Positions 8,707 through 15,817 of a DNA stretch of 64,000 bases are shown here, one piece after another. The translations under genes and the position numbers were made by a program. The notes under the pieces are model-generated. The model was given only the letters and a program-made list of their open reading frames with translations, had not been told where the DNA came from and searched no databases. Numbering within the stretch: position 1 is the first letter of the stretch; each line of letters begins with the position of its first letter. The stretch lies in contig JANYHK010000038.1 in assembly GCA_025359105.1 (NCBI GenBank), forward strand, positions 1-64,000. The letters run 5' to 3'. Origin of the DNA: Myxococcales bacterium (GTDB taxonomy: Bacteria > Myxococcota_A > Polyangia > Polyangiales > Polyangiaceae).

Positions 8707-9131
8707 TGGCAGGTGCTCCAGAATCCGCCCGTGCACGTCTCCTTGCCGGTGGCCCAGACGTGGACCTTGCCCTGATCGGGGAGCTTGATCTGGCAGACGC
8801 GCGTGTCGCCGTCGCCCGGGCAGGCGCCGCAGATCGCGGTCGACGGGTACCAGTTGGCGGCGGCGGCGGGCACGCAGGCGGCCCACGCGCCGCCGGTGCA
8901 CTTGCGCGTGCCGGGCGTGCAGAGGACAAGGTCGCCGCTCCGATCGGCCAGCGTGATGCAGGTGCCGATCGCTCCTTCCGTCGTGCACGCGCCCGGCGGC
9001 GTCGTCACCGGCGGTCCCGCGTCGGTGGGCGGCGGCGGCGGCGTGCCCAGCCCGTCGCCGCCGGTTGCCGGGCCCCCCGAGGAGCACGCCACGAGCGTCA
9101 GCACCAGGAGGAGGAGGGCGGCCTTCGTCAC
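8703..9131 (-). CDS. Cys-rich lipoprotein
   Basis: 142 residues from a GTG overlapping the previous stop. Signal peptide VTKAALLLLVLTLVAC with lipobox LVAC, then a Gly/Pro/Thr linker. The mature part carries pairs such as CTPGTRKCTGGAWAAC and CTGGFWSTC, a 'C.....C..G.W..C' repeat that is also present in the 567-residue lipoprotein at 11227-12930. It overlaps its neighbours on both sides by 4 bases, so it is co-translated with the upstream lipoprotein and with the ThiF-like protein. Function unknown. Confidence 0.75.
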   Translation of the reverse strand: MTKAALLLLVLTLVACSSGGPATGGDGLGTPPPPPTDAGPPVTTPPGACTTEGAIGTCITLADRSGDLVLCTPGTRKCTGGAWAACVPAAAANWYPSTAICGACPGDGDTRVCQIKLPDQGKVHVWATGKETCTGGFWSTCQ

Positions 9132-9796
9132 TGGCGCGTATAGGTGAGGAGGCGAGCGGGGCCCTGCTGGATGAGGATGAGGTTGCCCTGGACGCTGTAG
9201 CTCCCGGACACGCCCTGGCGGCCCACCGGGCAGGTGTCCGTGAACACCAGGTCGGTCCCGTTGAGGACGTACGTGCGGCTCTGGCTCTCGCTGTACCGCG
9301 GCCCCGTGGCGGTCCCCGACTCGAAGTAGGCGTTGGCGGTTGCGGCGGCGAACACGATGGTCTCGTTCTGGTAGTCCTCCGCCACCCCCGTGGGGCCGCC
9401 AGGTCCGGTGAAGAGCTCGTACTTCGTCAAGATGTACTTGCCGGGGGTGATCGCGCCGCCGGTGGCGACCGGCGTGTTCGCCGCAACCTCGGTGATGTGA
9501 ACGTTCGTTCCATCCTTGGTCACCGCCGAGCACCCGCCGCCTCCGTCGCCGCCACTGCTTCCGCTCGTGCCACTGGTTCCGCTCGCGCCGCTGGTCCCGC
9601 TGGCACCGCTGCTTGCGCCGCTGGTGCCGCTGCTTGCGCCGCTCGCTCCGCTGGACGCGAAGCCGGAGGACGCGCTCGTGCCGCCGCCGGCGGTGGGCGG
9701 ATGCGAGTTGCTGCTGCACGCCGCGACCGCGATCAAGAGGGAGGCGCCGGCGATGAGCGCGACGCGAAGAGAAGAGAGCTTGCGCATGAGCGTCAT
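9128..9796 (-). CDS. Lipoprotein with Ser/Gly/Ala-rich linker
   Basis: 222 residues. Lipobox IAVAAC is followed by a long low-complexity linker of repeated GTSGASSGASG units (about residues 40-85) and then a C-terminal domain of about 130 residues with beta-strand character (KYILTKYELFTGPGGPTG; TYVLNGTDLVFTDTCP) that resembles a small lipocalin-like or autonomous beta domain but is not recognised. An ATG three codons downstream (9787) is an equally good start. It is the first gene of the overlapping set that ends with the ThiF-like gene. Confidence 0.7.
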   Translation of the reverse strand: MTLMRKLSSLRVALIAGASLLIAVAACSSNSHPPTAGGGTSASSGFASSGASGASSGTSGASSGASGTSGASGTSGTSGSSGGDGGGGCSAVTKDGTNVHITEVAANTPVATGGAITPGKYILTKYELFTGPGGPTGVAEDYQNETIVFAAATANAYFESGTATGPRYSESQSRTYVLNGTDLVFTDTCPVGRQGVSGSYSVQGNLILIQQGPARLLTYTRQ

Positions 9797-9856
9797 TCTA
9801 CGTCGACTTTCACCGTGTGGCCCGTTCTTGGCGGTTTCGCGCGCGCGGGGCCGAGG

Positions 9857-10303
9857 TCAGCGGGTGTAGGGGTAACGGCGCACCTTCTTGAGGAAGCTCG
9901 CCGAGGGGACGTCGAAGTAGAACGTCGTCACGACGATCTCGAACGAGGCCAGCTCGGGCGCGGTGGCGAGGATGGCGCGGGCGACGGTGTCGGGCTCCGC
10001 GAGCTCGCCCATCGCCTGGCGCTTGTCGGCGTAGGCGGCGACCCACGGGTGGATGCGCTTCTTGATCGTCGCATCGAGGGGCCTGCCGCCGCCCTCGAAG
10101 TCGATGCGGAGGCGCGGCCGCGGCAGGCAGTACATCGCGAAGCCGCAGTAGTGCCAGGGGCTCAGATCCCAGCGGAGGACGAGGGCGTGGTGGACGAGCG
10201 GCCAGACGGCCAGGAGGCCGAGGAGCACCATCAGCACGCGGGTCTTGGCGCGCGTGGCGCTCGGGGCGGGCGACTCGGGGACCGTCTCGGCCGGCACTTT
10301 CAC
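9857..10303 (-). CDS. Single-pass membrane protein paired with an HTTM-type protein
   Basis: 148 residues with one predicted membrane helix (VLMVLLGLLAVWPLVHHALVL) near residue 25-45, then a soluble part with SPWHYCGFAMYC and a C-terminal mixed alpha/beta region. Its ATG overlaps the stop of the upstream HTTM-like gene by 4 bases. Small membrane proteins of this kind commonly follow HTTM genes in bacteria, but no function is assigned; call based on context and topology only. Confidence 0.65.
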   Translation of the reverse strand: MKVPAETVPESPAPSATRAKTRVLMVLLGLLAVWPLVHHALVLRWDLSPWHYCGFAMYCLPRPRLRIDFEGGGRPLDATIKKRIHPWVAAYADKRQAMGELAEPDTVARAILATAPELASFEIVVTTFYFDVPSASFLKKVRRYPYTR

Positions 10304-11184
10304 GGCTTGTACGTCCAGTCCGGCAAGAGGCCGAAGTGACTGAAGAGCGCGGCCGCGTACACGACGAGGACGAGGGGGAGCACCCGCCGGCTGAGGCGGG
10401 GCGCGACGAACATCATCAGGAGGAGCATGGACAGCCCGCCGAAGAACACCTCACGCGCCGCGATCTCGATGAGGACGACCAGCACCATCATGCCGACCGC
10501 GGCGCGGACGCGCGTTCGCGGGAAGACGAGGGCCAGCGAGAGCCCGATCTCGCCGAGGTACGCGCCGTTCGACGCGACGAGGAACAACGGGGCGCCGACG
10601 CGGAACGGGCCGGAGGGGCTCCCGAACGGGTCGATGCTCCGGAGGCGTGCGACCTCCGCGTCTGGGAGAAGCCTGCCCAGCGTGTCGCGGAACGCATCCG
10701 ACGCGGCGACGGAGAACGACAGGAATTCCCCGTGAAAATACGACCCGAAGATCACCTTCTGCGTGCCCGACCAGAAGAGGACGAGGATCGCGAGCCACCG
10801 CGCCGTGCGTATGAAAAGGGCGCGTTCGGCCGCGATTCGCAGGTCGCAGAAGGCGAGCAGCGAGACGAGGAAGAGCTCGAGAAACTCGTGGTTCGCCGTC
10901 GTCGGCATGTGGCGCACGACCATACCGAGCATGAGCGCCGCCGCGACCGCCACCCCCGCGCGCGACACCGGCGGCACGAAGCTCGCGACGGCGGCGGCGG
11001 TCATGGCGAGCGCGAAGCCGTACTCCCAGGACTCCGATCCCTGGCCGAGCACCACCCAGAAGCGCACCGCGAGGTGCAGCATCATGAACGTGCGAACGAT
11101 CCCAACGCGCGAGTCCGCATCCGCCTCGCCGCCGTCGACGAAGCGGAAGAGGCGTTCAGGCCAGGCGGCGGACGTCGAGACCAC
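10300..11184 (-). CDS. HTTM-domain (gamma-carboxylase-like) membrane protein
   Basis: 294 residues, highly hydrophobic, with about seven or eight membrane helices. It has features of the HTTM (horizontally transferred transmembrane) family related to vitamin-K-dependent gamma-carboxylase: an N-terminal VRTFMMLHLAVRFW helix, a central LFWSGTQKVIFGSYFHGEFLSF motif, and an NGAYLGEIGLSLAL helix. Soluble catalytic extensions of true carboxylase are absent. Coupled by a 4-base overlap to the single-pass partner downstream. The reaction, if any, is not known. Confidence 0.7.
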   Translation of the reverse strand: MVSTSAAWPERLFRFVDGGEADADSRVGIVRTFMMLHLAVRFWVVLGQGSESWEYGFALAMTAAAVASFVPPVSRAGVAVAAALMLGMVVRHMPTTANHEFLELFLVSLLAFCDLRIAAERALFIRTARWLAILVLFWSGTQKVIFGSYFHGEFLSFSVAASDAFRDTLGRLLPDAEVARLRSIDPFGSPSGPFRVGAPLFLVASNGAYLGEIGLSLALVFPRTRVRAAVGMMVLVVLIEIAAREVFFGGLSMLLLMMFVAPRLSRRVLPLVLVVYAAALFSHFGLLPDWTYKP

Positions 11185-11226
11185 TCGCGCCCAAGTATCG
11201 CAGAGGCGTGCCCTCGGGGGCGAGCT

Positions 11227-12930
11227 TCACTTCACGGCGACGCAGGAGTAGGCGACCGACCACGTCTTCAACGTCGGCGACTTTGCGCCGTCCGGCGTGG
11301 TGTTGGCCGTGAAGTCGAGCTTGAGGTAGGCGTTGTTCGCCTCGGTTGCGCCGAGCGCCGTGAAGAGCGACTTCGGGCAGCAAGGGCCAGCCGGACCGCC
11401 GGCGTCGGGTATGGACGGGCAGGTCGCGGGCCCGGTCATCAGGCATTGGCCGGGATCGCCCACGGGCGGGCTCACGGCCGCGACGCAATTGGCCTTCGCG
11501 CTGTCGCACGCGTCGACGACGGTGACAACGGTGCCGTAGGGGCCGCCGAGGGCGGTCGCCGTCGACGCCTTGATGATCAGCGAGCCGCTCCCGCTGGCGT
11601 TGGAGAACACGGTCGCCGCGCCCCCGGTGTCGTAGGTGAGGAGCGTCCACTGCGGGGCCGTCGACGGATTCGAGCAGACCGCCGTGTATGTCTGGCTGGA
11701 GGTCGCGGTCCCCGCCGACGGCGCGCCGTACGACGTGCAATTGGGCACCGAGCTGAAGTTTGCTCCGGACCAGTTGTCCGCGCAGCCGAGCTGCGTTGCC
11801 TGAGGGGTCCGCAAGTAGGGGTTGTCGAGCCCGCACTCGGCGACAGCGCTGTTCTGGTTGACCGAGTAGTAGTTCAAGCCGCTCTTGGAGCCGCAGGTCG
11901 TCGCCGCGATGTCGACCGGGTAGCACTCTCCGGGGGCGAGAGCCGGGAGGTCCACGGTGCAGTCGGCCGTCGTGCTGGTGAAGCACGCCGCGGGCGGGAC
12001 GTCGCGCGGCAAGCCGGCGGCGCCCGCGCTGGCAACGAACGTCAGGCCGACGCCGGTCGTGGCAGGCATCGCCGCGTTACCCCGATTGCAGATCGGAACG
12101 ACGCTGTTGCCCGCGGGGACGCTGGGGGGAATCGTGCCGGTCGCCGCGCACGCGATCTGAACCGTGAGATCGACGCCCGGGCACGTCGCGGCCGTGTAGT
12201 GGTTGCCCTGCGTGAAGTGGGTGCAGTTTGCATTGTTGCCGGGCGGTATGTTGGGCGGGGTCGTCTCGTCGATGATCGTATTTGCCCCCGAGAACATGTC
12301 CCGGTCCGGCCAGCAATACGTGTCGGCCTGGCAGTGCGAGAACATCGGGTTCCTGGCACAGTTGTCGATGAGGCTTCCGTAGGTGTCGTCCTGGAAGAGG
12401 TTGCTCTCCTGCCCCGCCGGGATGCCGCCGTTGCCGGGGTTGCCGGCGAAGTTGGGGGGAGGCCCGCCCTCGGCAACCAACGTGCACGACGCGCCGCCAT
12501 CGCACTCGTCGAAACCCATGCAGTACGCGTCGCACGGGTTGCTCGCGCAGATGCCCGCGTCCGGGGACGGCGAGCTGAGCGAGAGCGCATGGAGTCCGCC
12601 CGCGGCGGGCGCCGCGCCACCGAGGAAGTGCGCGCCAGGCGGGAGCGCGAGGGTGCTGATGCTCTGGTTCGCGCCGCCGCACTCGCTCCATGCCCCGGCC
12701 TTGCACGTCTGCGTTCCGTTCGCGCACGAGCGGACGCCGCCGTGCTCGCCGATGAGGCGGTGGCAGTCGCGTGTCTGCCCGTCGCTGCAACCTCCGGCGC
12801 CGGTGCCCGTCGGCGTGTTGCCGAGGCCAGCGGATTCGGGGGAGCCGAGCTTGTCGGTTCCGCAGCCGTACGCCACGAACGCCGCGACCCCGAGGAGGGC
12901 GCTCACGACAAAGAGCCAGGGCAACTTCAT
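11227..12930 (-). CDS. Large Cys-rich surface lipoprotein
   Basis: 567 residues. Lipoprotein signal with lipobox VAYGC. Just after it comes CSDGQTRDCHRLIGEHGG followed by CANGTQTCKAGAWSEC, the 'C...G...C..G.W..C' pattern shared with the lipoprotein at 8703-9131. The rest is beta-rich with repeated CxxG and GxC motifs and many Pro/Thr/Ala segments, typical of large myxobacterial cell-surface lipoproteins. No catalytic site is visible. It is transcribed on its own; the 260 bases upstream to the haem lipoprotein show no other gene. Confidence 0.75.
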   Translation of the reverse strand: MKLPWLFVVSALLGVAAFVAYGCGTDKLGSPESAGLGNTPTGTGAGGCSDGQTRDCHRLIGEHGGVRSCANGTQTCKAGAWSECGGANQSISTLALPPGAHFLGGAAPAAGGLHALSLSSPSPDAGICASNPCDAYCMGFDECDGGASCTLVAEGGPPPNFAGNPGNGGIPAGQESNLFQDDTYGSLIDNCARNPMFSHCQADTYCWPDRDMFSGANTIIDETTPPNIPPGNNANCTHFTQGNHYTAATCPGVDLTVQIACAATGTIPPSVPAGNSVVPICNRGNAAMPATTGVGLTFVASAGAAGLPRDVPPAACFTSTTADCTVDLPALAPGECYPVDIAATTCGSKSGLNYYSVNQNSAVAECGLDNPYLRTPQATQLGCADNWSGANFSSVPNCTSYGAPSAGTATSSQTYTAVCSNPSTAPQWTLLTYDTGGAATVFSNASGSGSLIIKASTATALGGPYGTVVTVVDACDSAKANCVAAVSPPVGDPGQCLMTGPATCPSIPDAGGPAGPCCPKSLFTALGATEANNAYLKLDFTANTTPDGAKSPTLKTWSVAYSCVAVK

Positions 12931-13191
12931 GTTCTTGTGGAACCTCGGAGAAGGGCGGCTAGCAGGACAAACTCACGGGCCCCCATTTGATGCACGTCCC
13001 ACGCCTGGGCACGCGCGCGATGGATCCCCCGCGAAACTCAAGTATACGCAGCCCGCGAGGCACGTCCAAGGTTTGAAAAAGCTGCGTAGTGCTCACCCTT
13101 TTTCGTAGAGGGTCGTGTGGGGGAATCGGCGCCTCCGACGTGCACGCGCTCGCGGAAGCCGACGCGGGACTCCTCTGTTAGTAGGTGGACG

Positions 13192-14226
13192 ATGCGCTCC
13201 TTGGCTGCCCTGGTGCTCGCGGTGACCACCGCGGTCGCGTGCTCCGGCCGCAGCTGCGGGGGGAGCCGTGCGTCGACGACGACTTCCGACGCGCAGACGC
13301 CCGCTGCGCTCGGGGCCGCGACGGGCGCCGACACCGCAAACGATCGCTTCGTCGTCCACGACTGCGTGGGCCTCGCGCCCGAGGTGACGACGTGCGCCGA
13401 CGCGCGCGCGGCCGCGCCGGCCGATCCGCTCGTCGTGGGCGCGGAGCTCCTGACGGAGATCCCCGCGCGACACAATCCGCCGCCGGAAGAGTGGTGGTCG
13501 CGGCTGGACGTCGCCATGGAGCTCGCCGAGCAAGCGCGACTCAAGTCGCTCGGCGTCGACGAGCGCGTCGCCGTGCAGAACGCGGCGCTCTTCGTCGCCC
13601 TCGCCGCGGAGCACGCGGAGCAGCATGCGCGCGCCGTTCGCGCGATGGCGCTGGTCCGGCGCCTCGCGTTCCCGGCCGGGGCCCGGCCCGAGTCGCTCGA
13701 CGCCGATCCAGGGCTCGCGCGCTGGCTGGGCCCGCAGGGCGCGTGGGTCGAGCGCACGCGCGCGCCGCACCTGTTCCACGAGCTGGTGCACGCGAACACG
13801 CGCGTCTTTCGCCTCGTGCGGACGCCGGCGCTCCACGCGAACTTCTCTCAGTTGATCGCCGTCGACGATCGCGGCGCCCCGTTCGTCACGCGCGTCGTCG
13901 GATCCATCGAGGTGCGCCGCGGGACGTCGCAAGACGCGCCCGCGTGCGTCGCCCTCTCGAGCCCGGCGCGCCTTCGCTGCGGACAGGCCGCCGGCCTCGA
14001 AGTGGCCGACGTCCCGCACCTCCCGAAGAACCATTTCTTCACGCGCGACGACCGCCAGCGCCTGGCGTGCAACGGTTGCCACGGAGCAGCTGGGACGATG
14101 GCGGACGACGTCCTCGGAACGCGCGATCTTGCTCCCGCCGACGTGCCCTCCGACCTCGCGACGCGGCGCCAGGCCGTCCTCGACGAAACGACCAAGGGCC
14201 TGAGCGCGCTATGGTCCGCGCGCTGA
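13192..14226 (+). CDS. Lipoprotein with a single c-type haem motif
   Basis: 344 residues from the ATG at 13192 (AGGTGG upstream); the in-frame ATG at 13117 would bury the signal peptide. Lipobox TTAVAC. Most of the protein is Ala/Arg-rich with helices. Near residue 293 is CNGCH, a canonical c-haem attachment motif, preceded by KNHFFTRDDRQRLA. A Met that could be a distal ligand lies shortly after (AAGTMADD). I read it as a lipid-anchored mono-haem protein, possibly a cytochrome-like sensor or electron carrier; the rest of the fold is not recognised. Confidence 0.7.
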   Translation: MRSLAALVLAVTTAVACSGRSCGGSRASTTTSDAQTPAALGAATGADTANDRFVVHDCVGLAPEVTTCADARAAAPADPLVVGAELLTEIPARHNPPPEEWWSRLDVAMELAEQARLKSLGVDERVAVQNAALFVALAAEHAEQHARAVRAMALVRRLAFPAGARPESLDADPGLARWLGPQGAWVERTRAPHLFHELVHANTRVFRLVRTPALHANFSQLIAVDDRGAPFVTRVVGSIEVRRGTSQDAPACVALSSPARLRCGQAAGLEVADVPHLPKNHFFTRDDRQRLACNGCHGAAGTMADDVLGTRDLAPADVPSDLATRRQAVLDETTKGLSALWSAR

Positions 14227-14299
14227 AGGAGCGCTCGGACCCGGAGAGAACGTCGAACGCGAATGGCGCACGCAAACGCGCGCGCCATTCGGTCGACCT

Positions 14300-14542
14300 T
14301 CAGCCGAACGGGACCTTCGGGCGCAGGTAGATGCGCGGGGCACCGTCCTGACCCTGGAACCGGTCGACGACGTAGTTCGCGAACGCGCGCTCGTCCAGGT
14401 TCACCACCTGGAGGCCGCGCACGCCGCCCGAGCGGACGACCTCGACGGCGATGCGCCGCACGTCCGCGTCCGTCAGGTCGTAGTTCATGTCGAGCGGGTA
14501 GTCCGCCGACAGGCCGTTGTACGTGATGTTCAGGATCGCCAT
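14300..14542 (-). CDS. Candidate ubiquitin-like (beta-grasp) small protein ending in Gly
   Basis: 80 residues. It opens with strand ILNITYNG, a turn, strand YPLDMNYD, then the helix DADVRRIAVEVVRSG, and later strand RIYLRPKVPFG, which is the beta-beta-alpha-beta order of a beta-grasp/ubiquitin fold. The very last residue is Gly, the residue E1 enzymes adenylate, though the usual Gly-Gly is reduced to Phe-Gly. It is the last gene of the Ro-like locus, 49 bases downstream of a JAMM-motif segment, and the combination of small beta-grasp protein plus JAMM is the hallmark of bacterial ubiquitin-like operons. The fold is inferred, not proven; alternatively a small scaffold protein of the ribonucleoprotein. 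Confidence 0.55.
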   Translation of the reverse strand: MAILNITYNGLSADYPLDMNYDLTDADVRRIAVEVVRSGGVRGLQVVNLDERAFANYVVDRFQGQDGAPRIYLRPKVPFG

Positions 14543-14591
14543 GGGGATACCGCCTTTCTTCGGTGAGTGTGTGAGGTGGGTGAGGCGCCGG

Positions 14592-14804
14592 TCAGGTCAT
14601 TCCCGAGGTCGCCCGCAGGAGCGGGGCCCACCAGGGTTCTTCTTCGACGAGGGAGTCTCGGTTTTCTTCACGCCGGATCATGCCCGTTGGCGCGACGACG
14701 GAGAAGCGAAGCGGCATCGCCAGCGCGCTGCCGAGGGCCTCCATCGTCGTCTCGTCCTCCTGCGAGAAGGCTAGGGGACCCACCGGGTGCGAGTGCGCGA
14801 TCAG
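14592..14804 (-). pseudogene. JAMM (JAB1/MPN) isopeptidase segment, frame-shifted or truncated
   Basis: This frame encodes a complete JAMM zinc motif: HSHP, seven residues after the second His to Ser, then Asp (HSHPVGPLAFSQED), followed by a helix (TTMEALGSAL) and strand LRFSVVAP, as in the C-terminal half of JAB deubiquitinase-like peptidases. The N-terminal half with the catalytic Glu is not found in this frame: upstream of about 14810 the coding frame is that of the 321-residue gene, whose stop is at 14801. The only in-frame start is a CTG at 14804, 5 bases after a strong GGAGG (14810-14814). So this is either an N-truncated remnant, a product of -1 frameshifting from the preceding gene, or a CTG-started short protein. 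Confidence 0.5.
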
Positions 14805-15766
14805 GCAAACCTCCGGGTGATGACGAGGACCTCGGTGTCGATCGCTTCGCGGATGACCGCGGGGAGGCTCTCGAGCGTGAGCAAGCGATCGCCGCGCTCG
14901 GCGCCGTGACCGAGGCAGACGCCGGCGTCGTGGACCTGCAGCGTGATGGCGTCGCAGACGGTGACGAAGCGCTCGTCCATGAAGCGGTAGCCGACCTCCA
15001 GCTGCCCGCCGCCCATTCGCCGAACGGCGAGGAGGCGCGCGCCGGCCGCCTCGAGGGCGCTCTCGGCGCGTTCTTCGGCGTTCTCGAGCGTCGGCTCGGG
15101 ACCGCGGTGACGATGCGGAGGCGCCTGGCCACGCGGGGGCGCATCTTCGGGGTGGAGCGCGCGCCACATCCGCCGCTCGTGCTCGAGGCGGCGCAAGACG
15201 CGCGCGGCGGCATCGGGGCCGCCCTGGGAAATCGGGAGTACGTCCTTTCGTACTTCGCGTGGAGAGAACGCGATGGTGAGCTCACGCGACGCGCGCGCGA
15301 GGAGGGCGTAAGCGAACGCGGCCCGAAGCTGCGCGCTGACGCCTTTGACGGCGTCCAAAGAGCGCCCGTCTTCGAGGGCTTCACGCGCGTGGACCTCCGC
15401 CTCGCCCTCGAAGTCGAGCGTGTCGAAGAGCCACTCGCCGCCGTGCCAGACACGTGCCCGGCACGGCGAGAGCACGGGAGGCTCGTCCTCAGGAAAGAGC
15501 TCCATTTCTCGCGCGCTCGCGTTGTCGCCGACGAGCCATGGCCCGACGACGTGACCGCGCTTCGCAGGAAGGTCCGAGAGATCCGGCGCGTCCGCCGGAC
15601 CCTTCGGTGAGGCCTCACGCCCCTTGATCTCGAACGTGTACCACCCGGGCGCGTCCAGCGCGCTCGGGAGACGCAAGCGTCGTGAGGAGGTGTCGACGCG
15701 CGTGCCCCCGAAATACGGGAGCACGCACGTCTCGACCTTGGAGAGGAACTTTCGGTAGTCGGCCAA
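14801..15766 (-). CDS. Unrecognised protein of the Ro-like locus
   Basis: 321 residues from a TTG start at 15766 with AGGAGGAGG a few bases upstream (the strongest ribosome-binding site in the locus). It begins ADYRKFLSKVETCVLPYFGG, has GWYTFEIKGR and a variable middle, a charged helical stretch, and a conserved-looking C-terminus (VTVCDAITLQVHDAGVCL; LTLESLPAVIREAI). I do not recognise a family. The position between a TROVE-vWA gene and a JAMM segment suggests a dedicated partner, perhaps an E2-like or scaffold component, but no E2 active-site pattern can be identified. The gap to the TROVE-vWA gene is 51 bases. Confidence 0.7.
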   Translation of the reverse strand: MADYRKFLSKVETCVLPYFGGTRVDTSSRRLRLPSALDAPGWYTFEIKGREASPKGPADAPDLSDLPAKRGHVVGPWLVGDNASAREMELFPEDEPPVLSPCRARVWHGGEWLFDTLDFEGEAEVHAREALEDGRSLDAVKGVSAQLRAAFAYALLARASRELTIAFSPREVRKDVLPISQGGPDAAARVLRRLEHERRMWRALHPEDAPPRGQAPPHRHRGPEPTLENAEERAESALEAAGARLLAVRRMGGGQLEVGYRFMDERFVTVCDAITLQVHDAGVCLGHGAERGDRLLTLESLPAVIREAIDTEVLVITRRFA

Positions 15767-15817
15767 GAGCTCCTCCTCCTCTTTTACTGCCCCTGCTTCT
15801 CGTTCCGGTTTCGTGTC

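Noticed and set aside
8113-9796. The two lipoproteins plus the ThiF-like gene as a ubiquitin-like operon
   Set aside because: The lipoproteins carry signal peptides and Cys repeats, not beta-grasp folds; only the ThiF-like gene is relevant to conjugation.
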